Position numbers and translations under genes: made by a program. Below, piece by piece: positions 39,141 through 49,639 of a DNA stretch of 64,000 bases (within the stretch, counting starts at the first letter, position 1; each line of letters opens with the position of its first letter). Location of the stretch: assembly GCA_944548615.1 (NCBI GenBank), contig OX155978.1, positions 10,721,266 to 10,785,265 of the forward strand, written 5' to 3'. The stretch is from Micropterix aruncella. Its lineage: Eukaryota; Arthropoda; Insecta; Lepidoptera; Micropterigidae. The notes below the pieces were generated by a model, which worked only from the letters and a program-made list of their open reading frames with translations, did no database searches and was not told where the DNA came from.

Positions 39141-40144
39141 AAAAAAAATTTTTTTAATTTTTAATTTGTGACTACTTATGGTATTTTTTTATATGAAATT
39201 CTTTCAAAATAACTTTATTACTACATCACTTCTTCTTAGAAATCACACCAGAACTTTGAGCTTTGTCTGATATTATAGAAAAATCTAAAGTTTTGAGAGT
39301 TTCCGACTTCCGAACCTAATAATAAACTTTGAATGCCCATAATATAAAATTCGTTAGATTTTTTCAATTATATTGTCTTATCATAGACTTATTATATGTC
39401 TAATAACTAATTACTATACTCCAAAGAGTCACATTTCATCGAAAAACTATGGAAAATCGCACTTTTTTCTCTCATAGTAATTATCAAAACAAGTTTCATT
39501 TTCGCGAGCCATATTAGAAAACAACATATAATGTTCAAAATACGCATAATTATGTGATAACTTAGGATGTAAATGAAGCAATACCTATTTTATTAGTAAA
39601 TTAAAGCGACATTACGTCATGTTTCGCGATATAACGGGATATTTCACAAACATTACAAAATAAAGACGGCCATTTTTCGAGAGCCGTTTGGTTTCGCCAA
39701 AGTGTTTTCTTCGAAAATTCGTGAAAAACAGCAAATGGGCTGTGTAAATTGTTTAATCCTAAGGCCTAAACTACTTAAAAATGGAAATTACTTACTTTTA
39801 TCCGGTATACACTTCACTTATATACACAAAACAATTCACAACACAAACACATCGCGGAATTATACGCCGCCAGCGGTGGGCAGTTCGCGACTGTCGTCAG
39901 AAATGAGGTCACCGATTTTGTAAGGGATGTAGTAATTCATATTTCTAACATCGCATGCGGCAATCGAGCAATTTCATAGTGTTGCATATTTGGCTATATT
40001 ATGGCATCATTCGATAGAATATACAATCGCATTTCGAAATTTAAACGACATTTTCTTGAGCGGCGAGCGCGATATCCCGTATGGGATAGTTTGGATTTCA
40101 GCCGGCCGCCATACATATCCCGCAAGGGATGTTAAGTGCCGAGC

Positions 40145-40147
<3 letters not shown>
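39141..40147. other. Unassigned region
   Basis: No gene recognised. Small palindromes ATCCCGTATGGGAT (40073) and TCCCGCAAGGGA (40118) lie near the right edge. A 73-codon frame at 39702-39923 matches nothing I know. Confidence 0.4.

Positions 40148-40221
<74 letters not shown>
40148..40221. repeat. (TA)n tract
   Basis: 37 TA units joined directly to a Tc1 transposase fragment. Confidence 0.95.
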
Positions 40222-40223
<2 letters not shown>

Positions 40224-40466
40224 TTTGGAGACGATGGACTGGCCAGCTCTCAGTCCAGACATGAATGCCATCGAAAATTTGTCAGACGAGCTGAAACGAT
40301 GAGTCCAAGCCAAAAATCCGGCAACTTCTAATATCTACGAGCTCAAGACAGCGTTGTCAGAGGAATGGGATGGGATTCCCAAGACTTGACCAAAAAACTG
40401 ATCAGGACGTTGAGGAACCGCATGCGAGCTGTCATCTGGGCAAAAGGGGGTAACACTAAATATTGA
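40222..40466 (+). pseudogene. Tc1-type transposase C-terminus
   Basis: MDWPALSPDMNAIENLSDEL is the DE-side signature of Tc1/mariner transposases (pattern WPa.SPDlNpIEnlW..lk..v), containing the Asp and second acidic residue of the catalytic region. It is followed by ELKTALSEEWDGIP and, after a one-base deletion, KLIRTLRNRMRAVIWAKGG ending at a TGA. A TGA also interrupts after ELKR, and the Trp of NLW is Ser. The first two-thirds of the protein is missing, cut off by the TA tract. Confidence 0.9.
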
Positions 40467-40924
40467 TTTAATTACGTTCCTTCTTAGGTTTGCATTTTCC
40501 GTTTTAATTTATTAATTTTAAATATCCTCAGTGTTCTACTCCTGAACATCCATTTTACTCCCATTTTAAATTTTATTTAATTTAAAAAAAATCCTAAGTG
40601 GATTTTCATGATTATCATATTAACGGACAGCTAACAAAATAAGGGTTTTAAAAAGTATATAATTGTATGGATATATCTACTTAGCCATTTTTGAAAAAAA
40701 TAGTTTTTTTCCGCACTGAGGGGGTGAGTCGATTTAGTTGCTTGCAATACGGGGCTTGTGCGAAATTCGAATTCGAAGGCTCACGGCGACCCGCGTTTAC
40801 AATTTGATTTTTAAATGGAATGAGATGAGATCCCGCTAGACATCAAAAACGCACCAACGGTTTCTACCTTTCAAGTGTCTCTGACAAAGCATTTTATGTC
40901 CATAATTTCCTAGTTATCCTAGGT
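40467..40924. other. Unassigned stretch downstream of Tc1 remnant
   Basis: Probably includes the 3' side of the Tc1 element, but no terminal repeat pair is identifiable because the left end is lost. Confidence 0.4.
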
Positions 40925-41205
40925 CTCATTCCGTCCTCTCCTATGCTTCGCTCCTTGCGAATTATTCCAAATCCTAATTTTATTTTAAAAAAATGGCATT
41001 TTTGTTACTTGACTAATTTTTGCTATGTAATAAGTTTTCCTTCTTTTTTTTCTTTTTTTTTGTTAATTTTTAATTTATCCCTTGGCACCTACATTTTTAC
41101 ACTTCCACGAAGGTTGCCTGTAAGAGATTGTATTTCAGGCAATAAGTCCGCCTTTTGTATGTTTTTGTTTAATGTGCAATAAAGAATCTCTATCTATCTA
41201 TCTAT
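40925..41205 (+). mobile_element. LINE 3' UTR with (CTAT)n tail
   Basis: Ends GTGCAATAAAGAATCTC then TATCTATCTATCTATAG, i.e. a polyadenylation-like AATAAA and a simple tail, as in CR1/L2-type 3' ends. The coding part is not retained. Confidence 0.45.
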
Positions 41206-41389
41206 AGATGACGCGCGTTCGAAATTCTAATTTTGATTTTTCGTTAGCTGATCACCGACTTTATTTATGAAATTATTATTCAAATGAAATAAATCCCTAG
41301 TCGAGAAAGTCTTCAGATGACACAATTATTTTTTTTATAATTCGGAAACCGGACATTTTAGTCTAAAACCGGACATCTGGCAACCCTAG

Positions 41390-41595
41390 ATTCTCGCTAT
41401 ATAATTGAAAGTCCCGAAAACCACTCTTTTATCTGCAGTTTCAGCGCTACTGAAGCTGAAAGAGGTTTACCGATATTATATGAAAATAAATCTCCTTTTC
41501 CGTGAGAAATTTCGGCCGGATCAGAGATTCAAGCCGCCTTTGCTGAATAGGTACCTCGCAGGAGATAAGCTCCGCGTAAGGTATTTCCTTTGAAT
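41390..41595 (+). pseudogene. hAT-type dimerisation-domain remnant
   Basis: Two overlapping frames together give FSATEAERG followed by MKINLLFREKFRPDQRF, resembling the C-terminal hAT dimerisation segment (pattern SA..AER.FS..n.i.....RN.L). A frameshift separates the halves. Only about 50 residues survive. The call depends on the short S-A-T-E-A-E-R-G word. Confidence 0.45.
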
Positions 41596-41657
41596 AGCAG
41601 CTAAATTTCAGAAATCGCCGATGAGTAGCTTTAATACTGCTTGTTCTTCTTCTTCTT

Positions 41658-41942
41658 TAGGTGCCAGTCCGCTGCCAGTGTAACACGTCCGTTGCAGTGT
41701 TGTCAGTAAAAACAATCCTTGATGAAGTCGGCATCATGCATGTTTCCACTCGATGCTATCGTACGCTATCCTTGTTTATGGGAATGCCACAGACAGTAAT
41801 CAAAAATTTGTCCTCCCTCCATAAGCAGGCGAGATTAATGAATATTTTAGGAAAAAAAATCGATATTTCAGGACAAACACAGGTGGTTCTAAAAAAATGC
41901 CTCATTCAGTGGCTAATTAGTAAAGGCAGGAACGGAAACTGA
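41658..41942 (+). other. 94-codon open frame, unrecognised
   Basis: A pyrimidine-rich TTCTTCTTCTTCTTTAG precedes GTGCCAGTCC, so an acceptor-like site opens the frame. It ends at TGA (41940-41942). Contents include CQCNTSVAVLSVKTILDEVG and a basic end GRNGN. The (CTT)n could equally be the tail of an RTE-type LINE on the minus strand. No family recognised; I do not call it a host exon. Confidence 0.25.
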
Positions 41943-41945
41943 ATG

Positions 41946-43600
41946 TATCCTCATGACATTTCAAAAATAATATCACGTTTACACATATACACCTAATGTT
42001 CACACCCGCACATAGAAGAGTAAATTGAGATTTATATTTTTATTACATAATATTTTATATTTGGAAATACTTTATATTTATTTTTGAGTACTTTTATTAT
42101 TTAATGGCTCTAAGTGATTATATTATTAGTTTTTTTTTTACATTTTAGCCATATTTATAATTTTTTTACATTTTAGCCATTTGGTTTCGTTTGAAACAAA
42201 TAGAAAACATCTTGTATTTAAAATTTCATTTAAATTGCTATAAATTTGATATCTACCAAAAATTATTTACATTTACCATTATTGTTATATATTGTTCTAA
42301 CAAAGATTTGTACTATTTTGACTATGTATTTTTATATTAATTTTTATATTACTTAAGATATTATAAATATTAATGAATTTTTCTTCCTCTTCATTTTACA
42401 TTTCATTTATTTAAGCCCATAAAAATACATTTAATTACAAAAACATTCTCTTAGCCTAATATTTCATAATTAATTAAACAGTTTTCTAATTTACTTCCTA
42501 ACTCGGAAAAAGATTCAGGTATATTATTTGTGGTTACCACTTCACTAGGAATAACCTGTATCGAGGTATCGCCAACAGAAATTGTATATTGCCTGCCGAA
42601 AGGGCATGATATATCCGCTCTTAGGTTTTTATTTTATTGTATTTATTTATTTTAACTTTATATTGCAATGGTATTTAAATTTAATAATTACAAAGATGGA
42701 GGTAATTACTTTATTCTAAAATTTTTAAAATTTATAAATCCCGGCTTGCCTTATCTCTTAAAAATCTTCTTAAAAAGACCGCTAAACTAATAAATGAATT
42801 TGCGAGCGCCTATTGCTTTCTAACGAGCACAGATCGCTCCACTCGACAAAACAGCTTATCGACAGTGCAACAATTCGGTGCAATCTTACCGAGTTGAGTT
42901 CAGCTAGTCATCTCGCTCGCACACATGGGTTTGCAACGGGGCTTACAAAGTCAGTGGTCCTCTCATTATAACCTGTGTCAAATTAAGCAAAACAATATAT
43001 GTATCTATAAGACTTTTGTATTGACAAAAAAGCCCGGCCTGCCTTATGGAAGTAGAATGCGTTCGTGTTCCGTATTTAGTACAGTTTATTTTGAACAAGT
43101 GACAGAGCAGTCTTAACCTGTATTCACTCGCTCAAGCAAATAAAACGGCATTTCTTAAAGCCATCGCAGGTATGCGACTGCTGATAAGTATATATATGTT
43201 AAATTCTTTCTAGCAGTAGCATTAAATTATTTCTAGCTGTGCATTATTTAATCTACCGCACAACCAGTAAATTTCAAACTGAGGATTGAAGAGTAAAGAG
43301 GTACGACTTTTATAACTATAATAAGCGTAAAAAACACAAAAAGGTATGCCGGCTTGCCCCATTCACCAACCCTGGGCACGCCACTGCATATAATATGATA
43401 ATTAAAAAATAAAAATATATTGTAATAATACGAGTATATATTTACATATGCAAAAGTGTCTTGATAACTATTTATCTAAGAAAATGACAATTTGCAATGC
43501 AATTGTTTATATAATTAAGAAGTTAATTAATAATATACTACAATACAATACAGCCGTAAATTTGCATAATATATATAAATAGAAATAAATAGAGATATGT
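41946..43600. other. Unassigned AT-rich region
   Basis: 42060-42370 carries a decayed relative of the 228-bp repeat at 44740 (GAAACAAATAGAAAACATCTTG). The 43540-43600 end is AT-rich. No gene recognised. Confidence 0.4.
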
Positions 43601-43601
43601 T

Positions 43602-43745
43602 CATTCAAGAGATTTTAATAATGCCTCGCAGTCTTTCTTAGATTTATCTAGCAGCCAATTTATAACCACTCTTCGAAACGTAGGGTATGGTAAGTCGGTC
43701 GTCGGTACGTCCATTCTCAGTTTATTGTATAGTCTCGGAGCTAGA
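43602..43745 (-). pseudogene. LINE RT C-terminal end (CR1-like)
   Basis: Reads LAPRLYNKLRMDVPTTDLPY, TFRRVVINWLLDKSKKDCEA, LLKSLE and stop. Typical final residues of CR1/Daphne-type ORF2 (pattern aPrLYN.LP......F...l..wL......e...l). Cut at 43745 by the tail of another LINE inserted in the same orientation. Confidence 0.75.
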
Positions 43746-43746
43746 A

Positions 43747-44052
43747 AAGTCAAATTCAAATTCAAAATTCAAAATTCTTTATTAATCTATAATATTACAT
43801 ATATTTTTAAAATTCAAAGCCACCCTAACTAGGCCTCGCCTGTACTAAGGTAGGCTTAATATAAAAGAAGGTAGAGTGGTTTTCGTAACTTGCTGTATTA
43901 ACTTTGTATATTATTATGTTACATTTAAGAAGATAGATATGTCTCCAAAATAATAAAGCGTAATAATGTTTAATTTAGGTATGCTACATATAAATATACA
44001 CATATATACATAAATAAATATATACTTTATAGATAAATATAAAATAATCCTG

Positions 44053-44090
<38 letters not shown>

Positions 44091-44320
44091 CGGCTATTTT
44101 AATATATATGCTATTAATGTCTCCGTTTCTTGTCGACCCATAGTCAAAAGTGACTTAGTTAGGTTTTTCTTTACGCCGTGACTAGTCCTAGATTTCAGTC
44201 CTGCAGGATAAACACTATTCATTATGTTGAACAGTCGAGGAGCAATGTAAGAAAAGTGTTTTTGCGCAAAACTTGTTCTCTTTTTTAGGATTAAATGCTG
44301 TCCAAAGTATAATGTCGTTG
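43747..44320 (-). pseudogene. LINE tail inserted in another LINE
   Basis: The coding end reads RTSFAQKHFSYIAPRLFN, IMNSVYPAGLKSRTSHGVKK, NLTKSLLTMGRQE (about 44100-44320). It is followed by a 3' UTR holding a short TA run (44056-44092) and ends in a (TTTGAAT)n-type tail at 43747-43790 (plus strand TCAAATTCAAATTC). The insertion point is inside the preceding LINE, so this is the younger of the two. Confidence 0.7.
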
Positions 44321-44739
44321 TCCATATAACGTGTTCATTTTTTCATACTTATAACTTTATTTTTCTCTTTATTTTAGTTTTAAGACCATTCTGTTTGTCA
44401 TTCTTTTTATATTCAAATGTTATGTACCATTTAAATCCGGTTATATAATGTTTTTTTTTTCGTTTATTACGTTTCTTTTTTTTTTTTGATCGCTTTATTC
44501 TAGGGCAGTTTAGTTTTATTAGAATCTTACTAAAACTTTTACATAATTTATTGTAATATTAGAGTCCTGTCCACCCTAGAACGGGCTAGTCCCAGTTGGG
44601 TGACAGAATCAAATAAGCAAAATTTTAAGGTTTTGCCATTCGGTTCCTGTTATTTTTGTAGGCAAAATCAATGTTTTATAGTAATTAATTCTTAAATAAA
44701 TAAATAAATTAAACAGCCGTTGTATAGTAATAAGTATTT
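44321..44739. other. Unassigned AT-rich stretch
   Basis: Long T runs. No gene recognised. Confidence 0.4.
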
Positions 44740-45294
44740 TTGACTACTTGTAATATTGAATGGTTATTTTGATTTATCTTTGTGATTATTTTATTACTTT
44801 TTATTAGGTTACGTTTTATCTATTCCTATCTATTTCTATATTTTTATTTTTTAATATTATTTTTGAGTATTTTATTTATGACCAATAGAAAATTTTCGTT
44901 TAAATGACATGTTGCTATAAAATTGGTGTCATCCTTGGAACAAACGCTGCCTAGTTAGGAGTATTTTCGACTACTTTTAATATTTAACGGTTAATTTGAT
45001 TTATCTTTGTGGTTATTTTATTTTTCTTTTTTATTACTTTACGCTTTATCTATTTTTACATTTTTTCTCATGATTATTTTTGAGTATGTTGCTTAAAACC
45101 AATAGAAAATATATTTTATTGAAAATGTCATTTAGGTTGTTATAAAATTGGTGCCATCCTTGGATCAGACGCAGACTAGTTATAAGTACTATATTTTCAA
45201 CTAATATTTAATGGTTACTTTGAATTATAATATCTTAGTGATTATTTTATTTGTTTTTTTATTTATTTTATGTTTTATCTATTTTTGATTTCAT
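44740..45294. repeat. 228-bp diverged tandem repeat, 2.4 units
   Basis: Unit starts at about 44742, 44969 and 45197 (TTTTCGACTACTTTTAATATT-like), each containing ACCAATAGAAAAT and TAAAATTGGTG(T/C)CATCCTTGGA. The third unit is split by a LINE and its end reappears at 46095-46200. Confidence 0.75.
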
Positions 45295-46090
45295 TCGCTG
45301 TCATTCGCTGAAGAATCTCCAAAATTTTCCCCGGGAGAAAAGTAAAGAGACAATCTGTCAATCTTTACTTCTTCCACTCCTTCACTATGGCGACACCGCC
45401 TTCCTCGATCTGATCGAAGAGCTGGCCACCAAGGTGGAAAGGCTGCAGAACGTCAAAATGAAGCGGCTACAGAGCCGCTTCATTTTTGGCCTCATAAAAT
45501 ATGACCATATCACGGAATATCGAAGAAGACTGCAGTGCCTTACCACCAGGGAGATGAGACAGGTTAGAACTCTCTGCCTCTTTATCTTGCCGATAGGTTC
45601 ACCGCGCTATCGGCGCACGGCCGTTCCCTGAGATCAGAGGGCAATAACCTGTTATCCATCCCTGGTCATAGCAGCGACTTTTTTTCGTACTCCTTCTCCG
45701 TGGAAGCTGCACGACTCTGGAATGCTTTACCGAATAATGTTAGAACAGCCCCCAGCATTTCCTCGTTCAAGGCCAGGCTCAAGGAGCATATAATCCTAAA
45801 ACCATAAACTAGCCAACCCTCCTCTTCCCCCCTCCTTATCGCTTCCTTTTCCTTTCTTCCTCTCCTTCCTTTTCTTTCCTTTTTTTTATATCTTTTCATT
45901 TTTCGTTTTCTGTCTGTTTCTTTTTTTTTCTAATCACTTTAATTTTTAGTATTCTTTTGTGTAGCCAACGTAACAAATTATCTTATAAACTTAAGCTATA
46001 GGTTAGCTGATAGACATTGCTGCAAAGCAATAATCTCGCCTTTTTTATTTTGAAATAAAGAGCTTTTTTCATTATTACTATTATTATTAT
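45295..46090 (+). pseudogene. CR1-type LINE RT end
   Basis: Frame 1: RETICQSLLLPLLHYGDTAF, LDLIEELATKVERLQN, RFIFGLIKYDHITEYRRRL. After one frameshift near 45590: LRSEGNNLLSIPGHSSDF, FSVEAARLWNALPNNVR and SSFKARLKEHIILKP with stop at about 45805. This is the thumb-to-end of CR1/Kiri-type RT (pattern ALiLPlldYaDv.y.dl...l..KLqrlqN...RfIfgl.kydHvs.yr). The 3' UTR ends AATAAAGAGC and an (ATT)n tail. Inserted into a 228-bp repeat unit. Confidence 0.85.
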
Positions 46091-46094
46091 TTTT

Positions 46095-46200
46095 ATACAT
46101 TTACATATTTTATTTTTAATTATTTGGTTTGAAACCAATAGAAAATATCTTTTGTTTAAAATGTCAATCTCCTAACAGACGCAGTCTAGTTAGGAGTTAG
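46095..46200. repeat. Right end of interrupted 228-bp repeat unit
   Basis: Carries AACCAATAGAAAATATC and CAGACGCAGTCTAGTTAGG, the unit's closing words. Confidence 0.65.
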
Positions 46201-46295
46201 GAGTGATGCAGAATCAATACGTTCGAGGAATTTTTAGATATTTTGGTAAATAAATTTAAAAAAACGTGACAGGATCTAATACCTATTTCCTTTAG

Positions 46296-46502
46296 TTCTA
46301 GAAGCAGTGACCGAAGACCCATTACCCCAATTCACCGAGGAACAACTAGAGAGAGCAGCTGTCAGGGTACAAGCCGTTTTCCGAGGGCGAAGAGTAAGGA
46401 AATCGATGAGTATGAAGGCAGCAGGAGCAGGGGGCGGAGCCAAGCAAGAGGAAGCACCCACCAGAGCCGAACTAGAAGCGGAATTCCGAGCCGATGACAA
46501 AG
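46296..46502 (+). CDS. Host-gene internal exon with an IQ calmodulin-binding motif
   Basis: The acceptor CCTATTTCCTTTAG precedes 46296 and the donor AAAG|GTGAGCC follows 46502. The exon is 207 bp, phase 1 at both ends (69 codons' worth). The peptide includes LEAVTEDPLPQFTEEQLERA, then AAVRVQAVFRGRRVRKSM, which fits the IQ consensus (I/V)Q...RG...(R/K), and an acidic/Gly-Ala end TRAELEAEFRADDK. IQ motifs bind calmodulin, often without calcium. Codon composition is GC-richer than the surroundings, as expected for a conserved exon. A symmetrical exon can be skipped without shifting frame. Neuromodulin/igloo-type or other IQ proteins are candidates; I cannot name the gene. Neighbouring exons are not visible in the window. 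Confidence 0.8.
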
Positions 46503-46508
46503 GTGAGC
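46503..46508 (+). promoter_or_regulatory. Splice donor GTGAGC
   Basis: Good match to the GTRAGT consensus after AAAG. A LINE tail begins about 14 bp farther on. Confidence 0.7.
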
Positions 46509-46515
46509 CAGTAGC

Positions 46516-46915
46516 AAAACATGCTTTTACATTTTCGCCGTGTCCAATTGACGGCTAACAACCGCTCTTAGACGTGTCAAAATAATTGGGTTAGGTAGTA
46601 AGTCTCGTTACTGTTCTTTGCTGAACATACATAGGTAGTCAAGAATTAACTACTAGATTGTCAAACTATAAATATAAATAATCAAAATAGAAGCTCAAGT
46701 AGTTAGTAATTCGAAAAGATACGTAGTAAAATTATTCATCGTAATATTCAAATTGCTAGTAAAATGTTAAATAATCAAATTAAAGCTACGTTATGCATTT
46801 TAGACTAAAAGTACAGATATAAGACCATATAAAATAATCAGACAAAAAGGCTCTATTTTTTAAAGTAATTTAAATGGGCACAATATTCGAAAAATCATGG
46901 CCTTGAGGGCCATGA
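46516..46915 (-). mobile_element. LINE family J 3' UTR (minus)
   Basis: Inverted match to 13849-14081 plus 14521-14605: GACGTGTCAAAATAATTGGG, AGTCAAGAATTAACTACTAG, AATTTAAATGGGCACAATAT. Its 3' tail is toward the exon and its ORF end (VPI stop) is at about 46870. Intact where the 14094 PLE-2 interrupts the other copy, so it serves as an empty site. Confidence 0.75.
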
Positions 46916-46919
46916 TTAC

Positions 46920-47770
46920 GTAATCTCCTCCTGAGATCTCCTAAGGTGATTTGCTTCCTACGTCCGCAATCATAGTCAGGCTGTTGTCGTGAGCGGACAA
47001 CGTTCTAACTTCACTTCTGTCCCATCCGGTGTACCCCAAGGATCGCATAATTTTTGAAATATTTAAACTATAGATTTTACTTCACACTTGACAATTCTTA
47101 CGGCATCAACGTTCACCACTCGTACAACTTTACTTCTTTGGCTGATCGAAGGATGTACCATGATCTAGTCTTCCTACATACAATCATAAACAACAGATTA
47201 AACTGCATGGACTTGGTCCAGCTAATACTTTTCCGGACCCCATCAAGAACGACAAGACAGTCCTCATTGTTTCACATTAGCCGTTGCAATAACAACTACC
47301 GTAAAAACTCTTCCTTAAACCGTGTGTGTAAGGTTTACGATGATCGATACGCATCAATAGATATCTTCGCTGAATCGAACATTGGATTCAGAAATTTGTT
47401 AAAGAGGGCGATATTTAACACTTAATATTTAAAATTTATTACTTATTATCTACTGTTTGCACTTGTATTTATTCATACCAACGTACCTGTCTCAACTTCA
47501 AATATCGTACTGGTAAATTTGTTGAATACGTGGACACCCATCAACATAATGTATTTATTTTTACTATGTTCCTCCTTCCCTTCCTGGTCCCTCCCTTCCT
47601 ATCCTCTTTCTTTTCTCGTTTTTTTCTTTCTCTTATCACTTAGATAATCTTGATGTTATCATTTAGTGGAAAATTGTCTCTGGTGTAATTTGTATATCTA
47701 TCTTGTTTGGCTACTTACTTTTATACACTGTTATTTTCCTGAATAAAAGAAAATAAAAAAATAGAAAATA
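46920..47770 (+). pseudogene. LINE with internal deletion (R1/Jockey-like family K)
   Basis: Begins with RT box sequence giving VVVSGQRSNFTSVPSGVPQG (about 46970-47045), then jumps straight to the C-terminal tail: FTSLADRRMYHDLVFLHTII, RTPSRTTRQSSLFHISRCNN, SLNRVCKVYDDRYASIDIF, ending at TAA 47425. The YADD box and thumb are missing, an internal deletion of several hundred bases. The 3' UTR to 47770 ends in an A-rich tail (AAAGAAAATAAAAAAATAG). Confidence 0.8.
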
Positions 47771-47784
47771 GGCGATATTGGTAC

Positions 47785-48667
47785 GTGTTTCCACTGGTCC
47801 GAGTACATTCCTACGCAGATGACATGAAAGTATACTCATCCATTAGAAGTACTGAAAACTGCGTCAACATGCAGTCGGATTTAAATCGACTCTCGGCTTA
47901 TTGCATCACTAATGGCATTGATATAAATGCCTCAAAGTGTCACAAAATAACATTCACGAGGAATATAAAGAAAAACAGTTGGGATTATTATATCAATGCC
48001 GTTGGTGATACCATACCAGAAAGCACTTGCGTTCGCGACCTTGGTGTAGGTATACCTTGACAGCAAAGTTCTAGGTGACAGTCACTGTCGACAAGCATCA
48101 GAGAGGGCGTACAGAATGCTAGGGTTTGTGTTAATGATGACTAAGCCCTTCTCGGGCACCAAGGCCGCACTGACACTATACAACAGCTATGTTCGCAGCA
48201 TTCTTGAATTCGCGTCTCCCATTTGGTCTCCGCAATATAGCGTGCACAAAGCCCAACTGGAGGGGATTCAAAGACGTTTCGTCCAGTGCATAGCCCGACG
48301 CGAACATCTGGCATTTGACTCTTACCGTGATAGGCTACAGCATTTTAATATGCTATCGCTTGAGGATCGACGAACTGCTGCGGATATGACTGCGCTACAT
48401 GACATCGTCAATGGGACGCTGGATAGCCCATACATAGTTTCGAGCATCGCTCTGAAGGTGCCGCAACGTAAAACCCGATCTATACAGTTATTCGAGCCCC
48501 CGAGACGACATTCTAACTACACGCGCAATTCAATGCTTAACCGATTGCCACGTACGTATAATGATAAATTCACAATGCTTGACATTTATAGTAGAAACAA
48601 AATAAGCTTCAAATCGGCAGTACGAACCGCCCTTGAAGCTGCAGCGATAACTGCCAGTAATTATTGA
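47785..48667 (+). pseudogene. LINE RT from YADD to the end (family K)
   Basis: Frame 1 opens HSYADDMKVYSSIRSTENC with the catalytic YADD, continues LNRLSAYCITNGIDINASKC and VRDLGVGIP, then stops at about 48060. One frameshift later: MLGFVLMMTKPFSGTKAALT, YNSYVRSILEFASPIWSPQ, HFNMLSLEDRRTAADMTALH and FEPPRRHSNYTRNSMLNRLP, ending at TGA 48665. 5'-truncated just before YADD. The 3' UTR runs to about 49000. It directly follows an internally deleted copy of the same family in the same orientation. Confidence 0.87.
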
Positions 48668-49264
48668 TTTGTAATATGTATGTATAAATATAATATAACT
48701 TATATATGTATTCCCATTTACTTATTTTGAATTTATGTTGTATAAGTATGATTTATATGTTTGCGGTTAACTCTACAACTTTTGCGGTAATTTGATTAAT
48801 AAATATTTATGGATGTATTGTATTTTTTGTTTCATAATTTAGTTTGTAAAATATTTTTCAAATAATTTCGAACGGCGTAAGTTATAATCGGCATAAGAAC
48901 ATTTTTTAAAAAGAATTATGTATCTAATTATAAGTTCATGCTCTTACTTACCTAAATAAATAAAATTAAATTAAAAAAATTAAAGTAATTATTAAGTATT
49001 GAAACATGTTTACAAAATTAAAATATCGGTTCAGTAACCCCAAAACTTTCTCGGCAAGTAGCCATAGATTTGTGATAAGATTTTGGGGATGATGTCCGGT
49101 CGGGAAGGAGGTTGACCTTATTGAAAGTTCAAGTTAAAATGTTGTCGGTGAGCAATAATACAGGGTTGCACATTTAGACTTCCATCGGTTGCATTTTTTT
49201 TTAGATATTTTTACACGATCATTTGGGCATATACAGTCGAATATATTTGCCCTGAAGACAATGG
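48668..49264. other. LINE 3' UTR and unassigned AT-rich sequence
   Basis: The first about 330 bp is the 3' UTR of the preceding LINE. The remainder is not recognised. Confidence 0.4.
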
Positions 49265-49620
49265 GAGTGAATTAAGAAGAACCCCGAACTTCAATAGAGA
49301 CGCGGGCTACAAACTCTGTTCTACGTGGAACTCCCTTCTTAAAATGTTCCCGCCGCCGAACGCCGAACGCAAGGACGTAAGACAGGATACAGTGAGTGTT
49401 GTGTGCAAGACGGATTTTCGAAATTTGCGCGCTCCGAGCCCGGCCCCCCGCCACCGTTATAACCTACGCAGTGGCGGCAGCGGTATGCGGCCCACCCACA
49501 AAACAACGGATTGACAGCTCTTTCAGTCTACCCTGGACAACGGCGGCTGCAACGTCACCGAAACGTCGGGTGCTACAAATTTCACGCGATAAATTCGTTT
49601 CTATCCTATTTATAAAATAT
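49265..49620 (+). pseudogene. PLE-2 3' end, single 5'-truncated copy
   Basis: Reads RRTPNFNRDAGYKLCSTWNS, LLKMFPPPNAERKDVRQDT, SVVCKTDFRN, then RHRYNLRSGGSGMRPTHKTT and a stop. These are the residues after the GIY-YIG domain in PLE-2 plus its basic tail. The 3' terminal region to TTTATA (49613-49618) follows. It matches the 23079-24123 copy where they overlap (GYKLSSMWNPLLKM there). Confidence 0.82.
49530..49571 (+). other. Hammerhead-like motif, PLE-2
   Basis: ACCC...GAAACGTC-GGGT with CTGGACAAC where CTGANGA is expected. Confidence 0.35.
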
Positions 49621-49639
49621 TTAATGTACCCAGACTCCA

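Noticed and set aside
45666..45899. Basic Lys/Arg-rich protein on the minus strand
   Set aside because: It is the complement of a pyrimidine-rich LINE 3' UTR.
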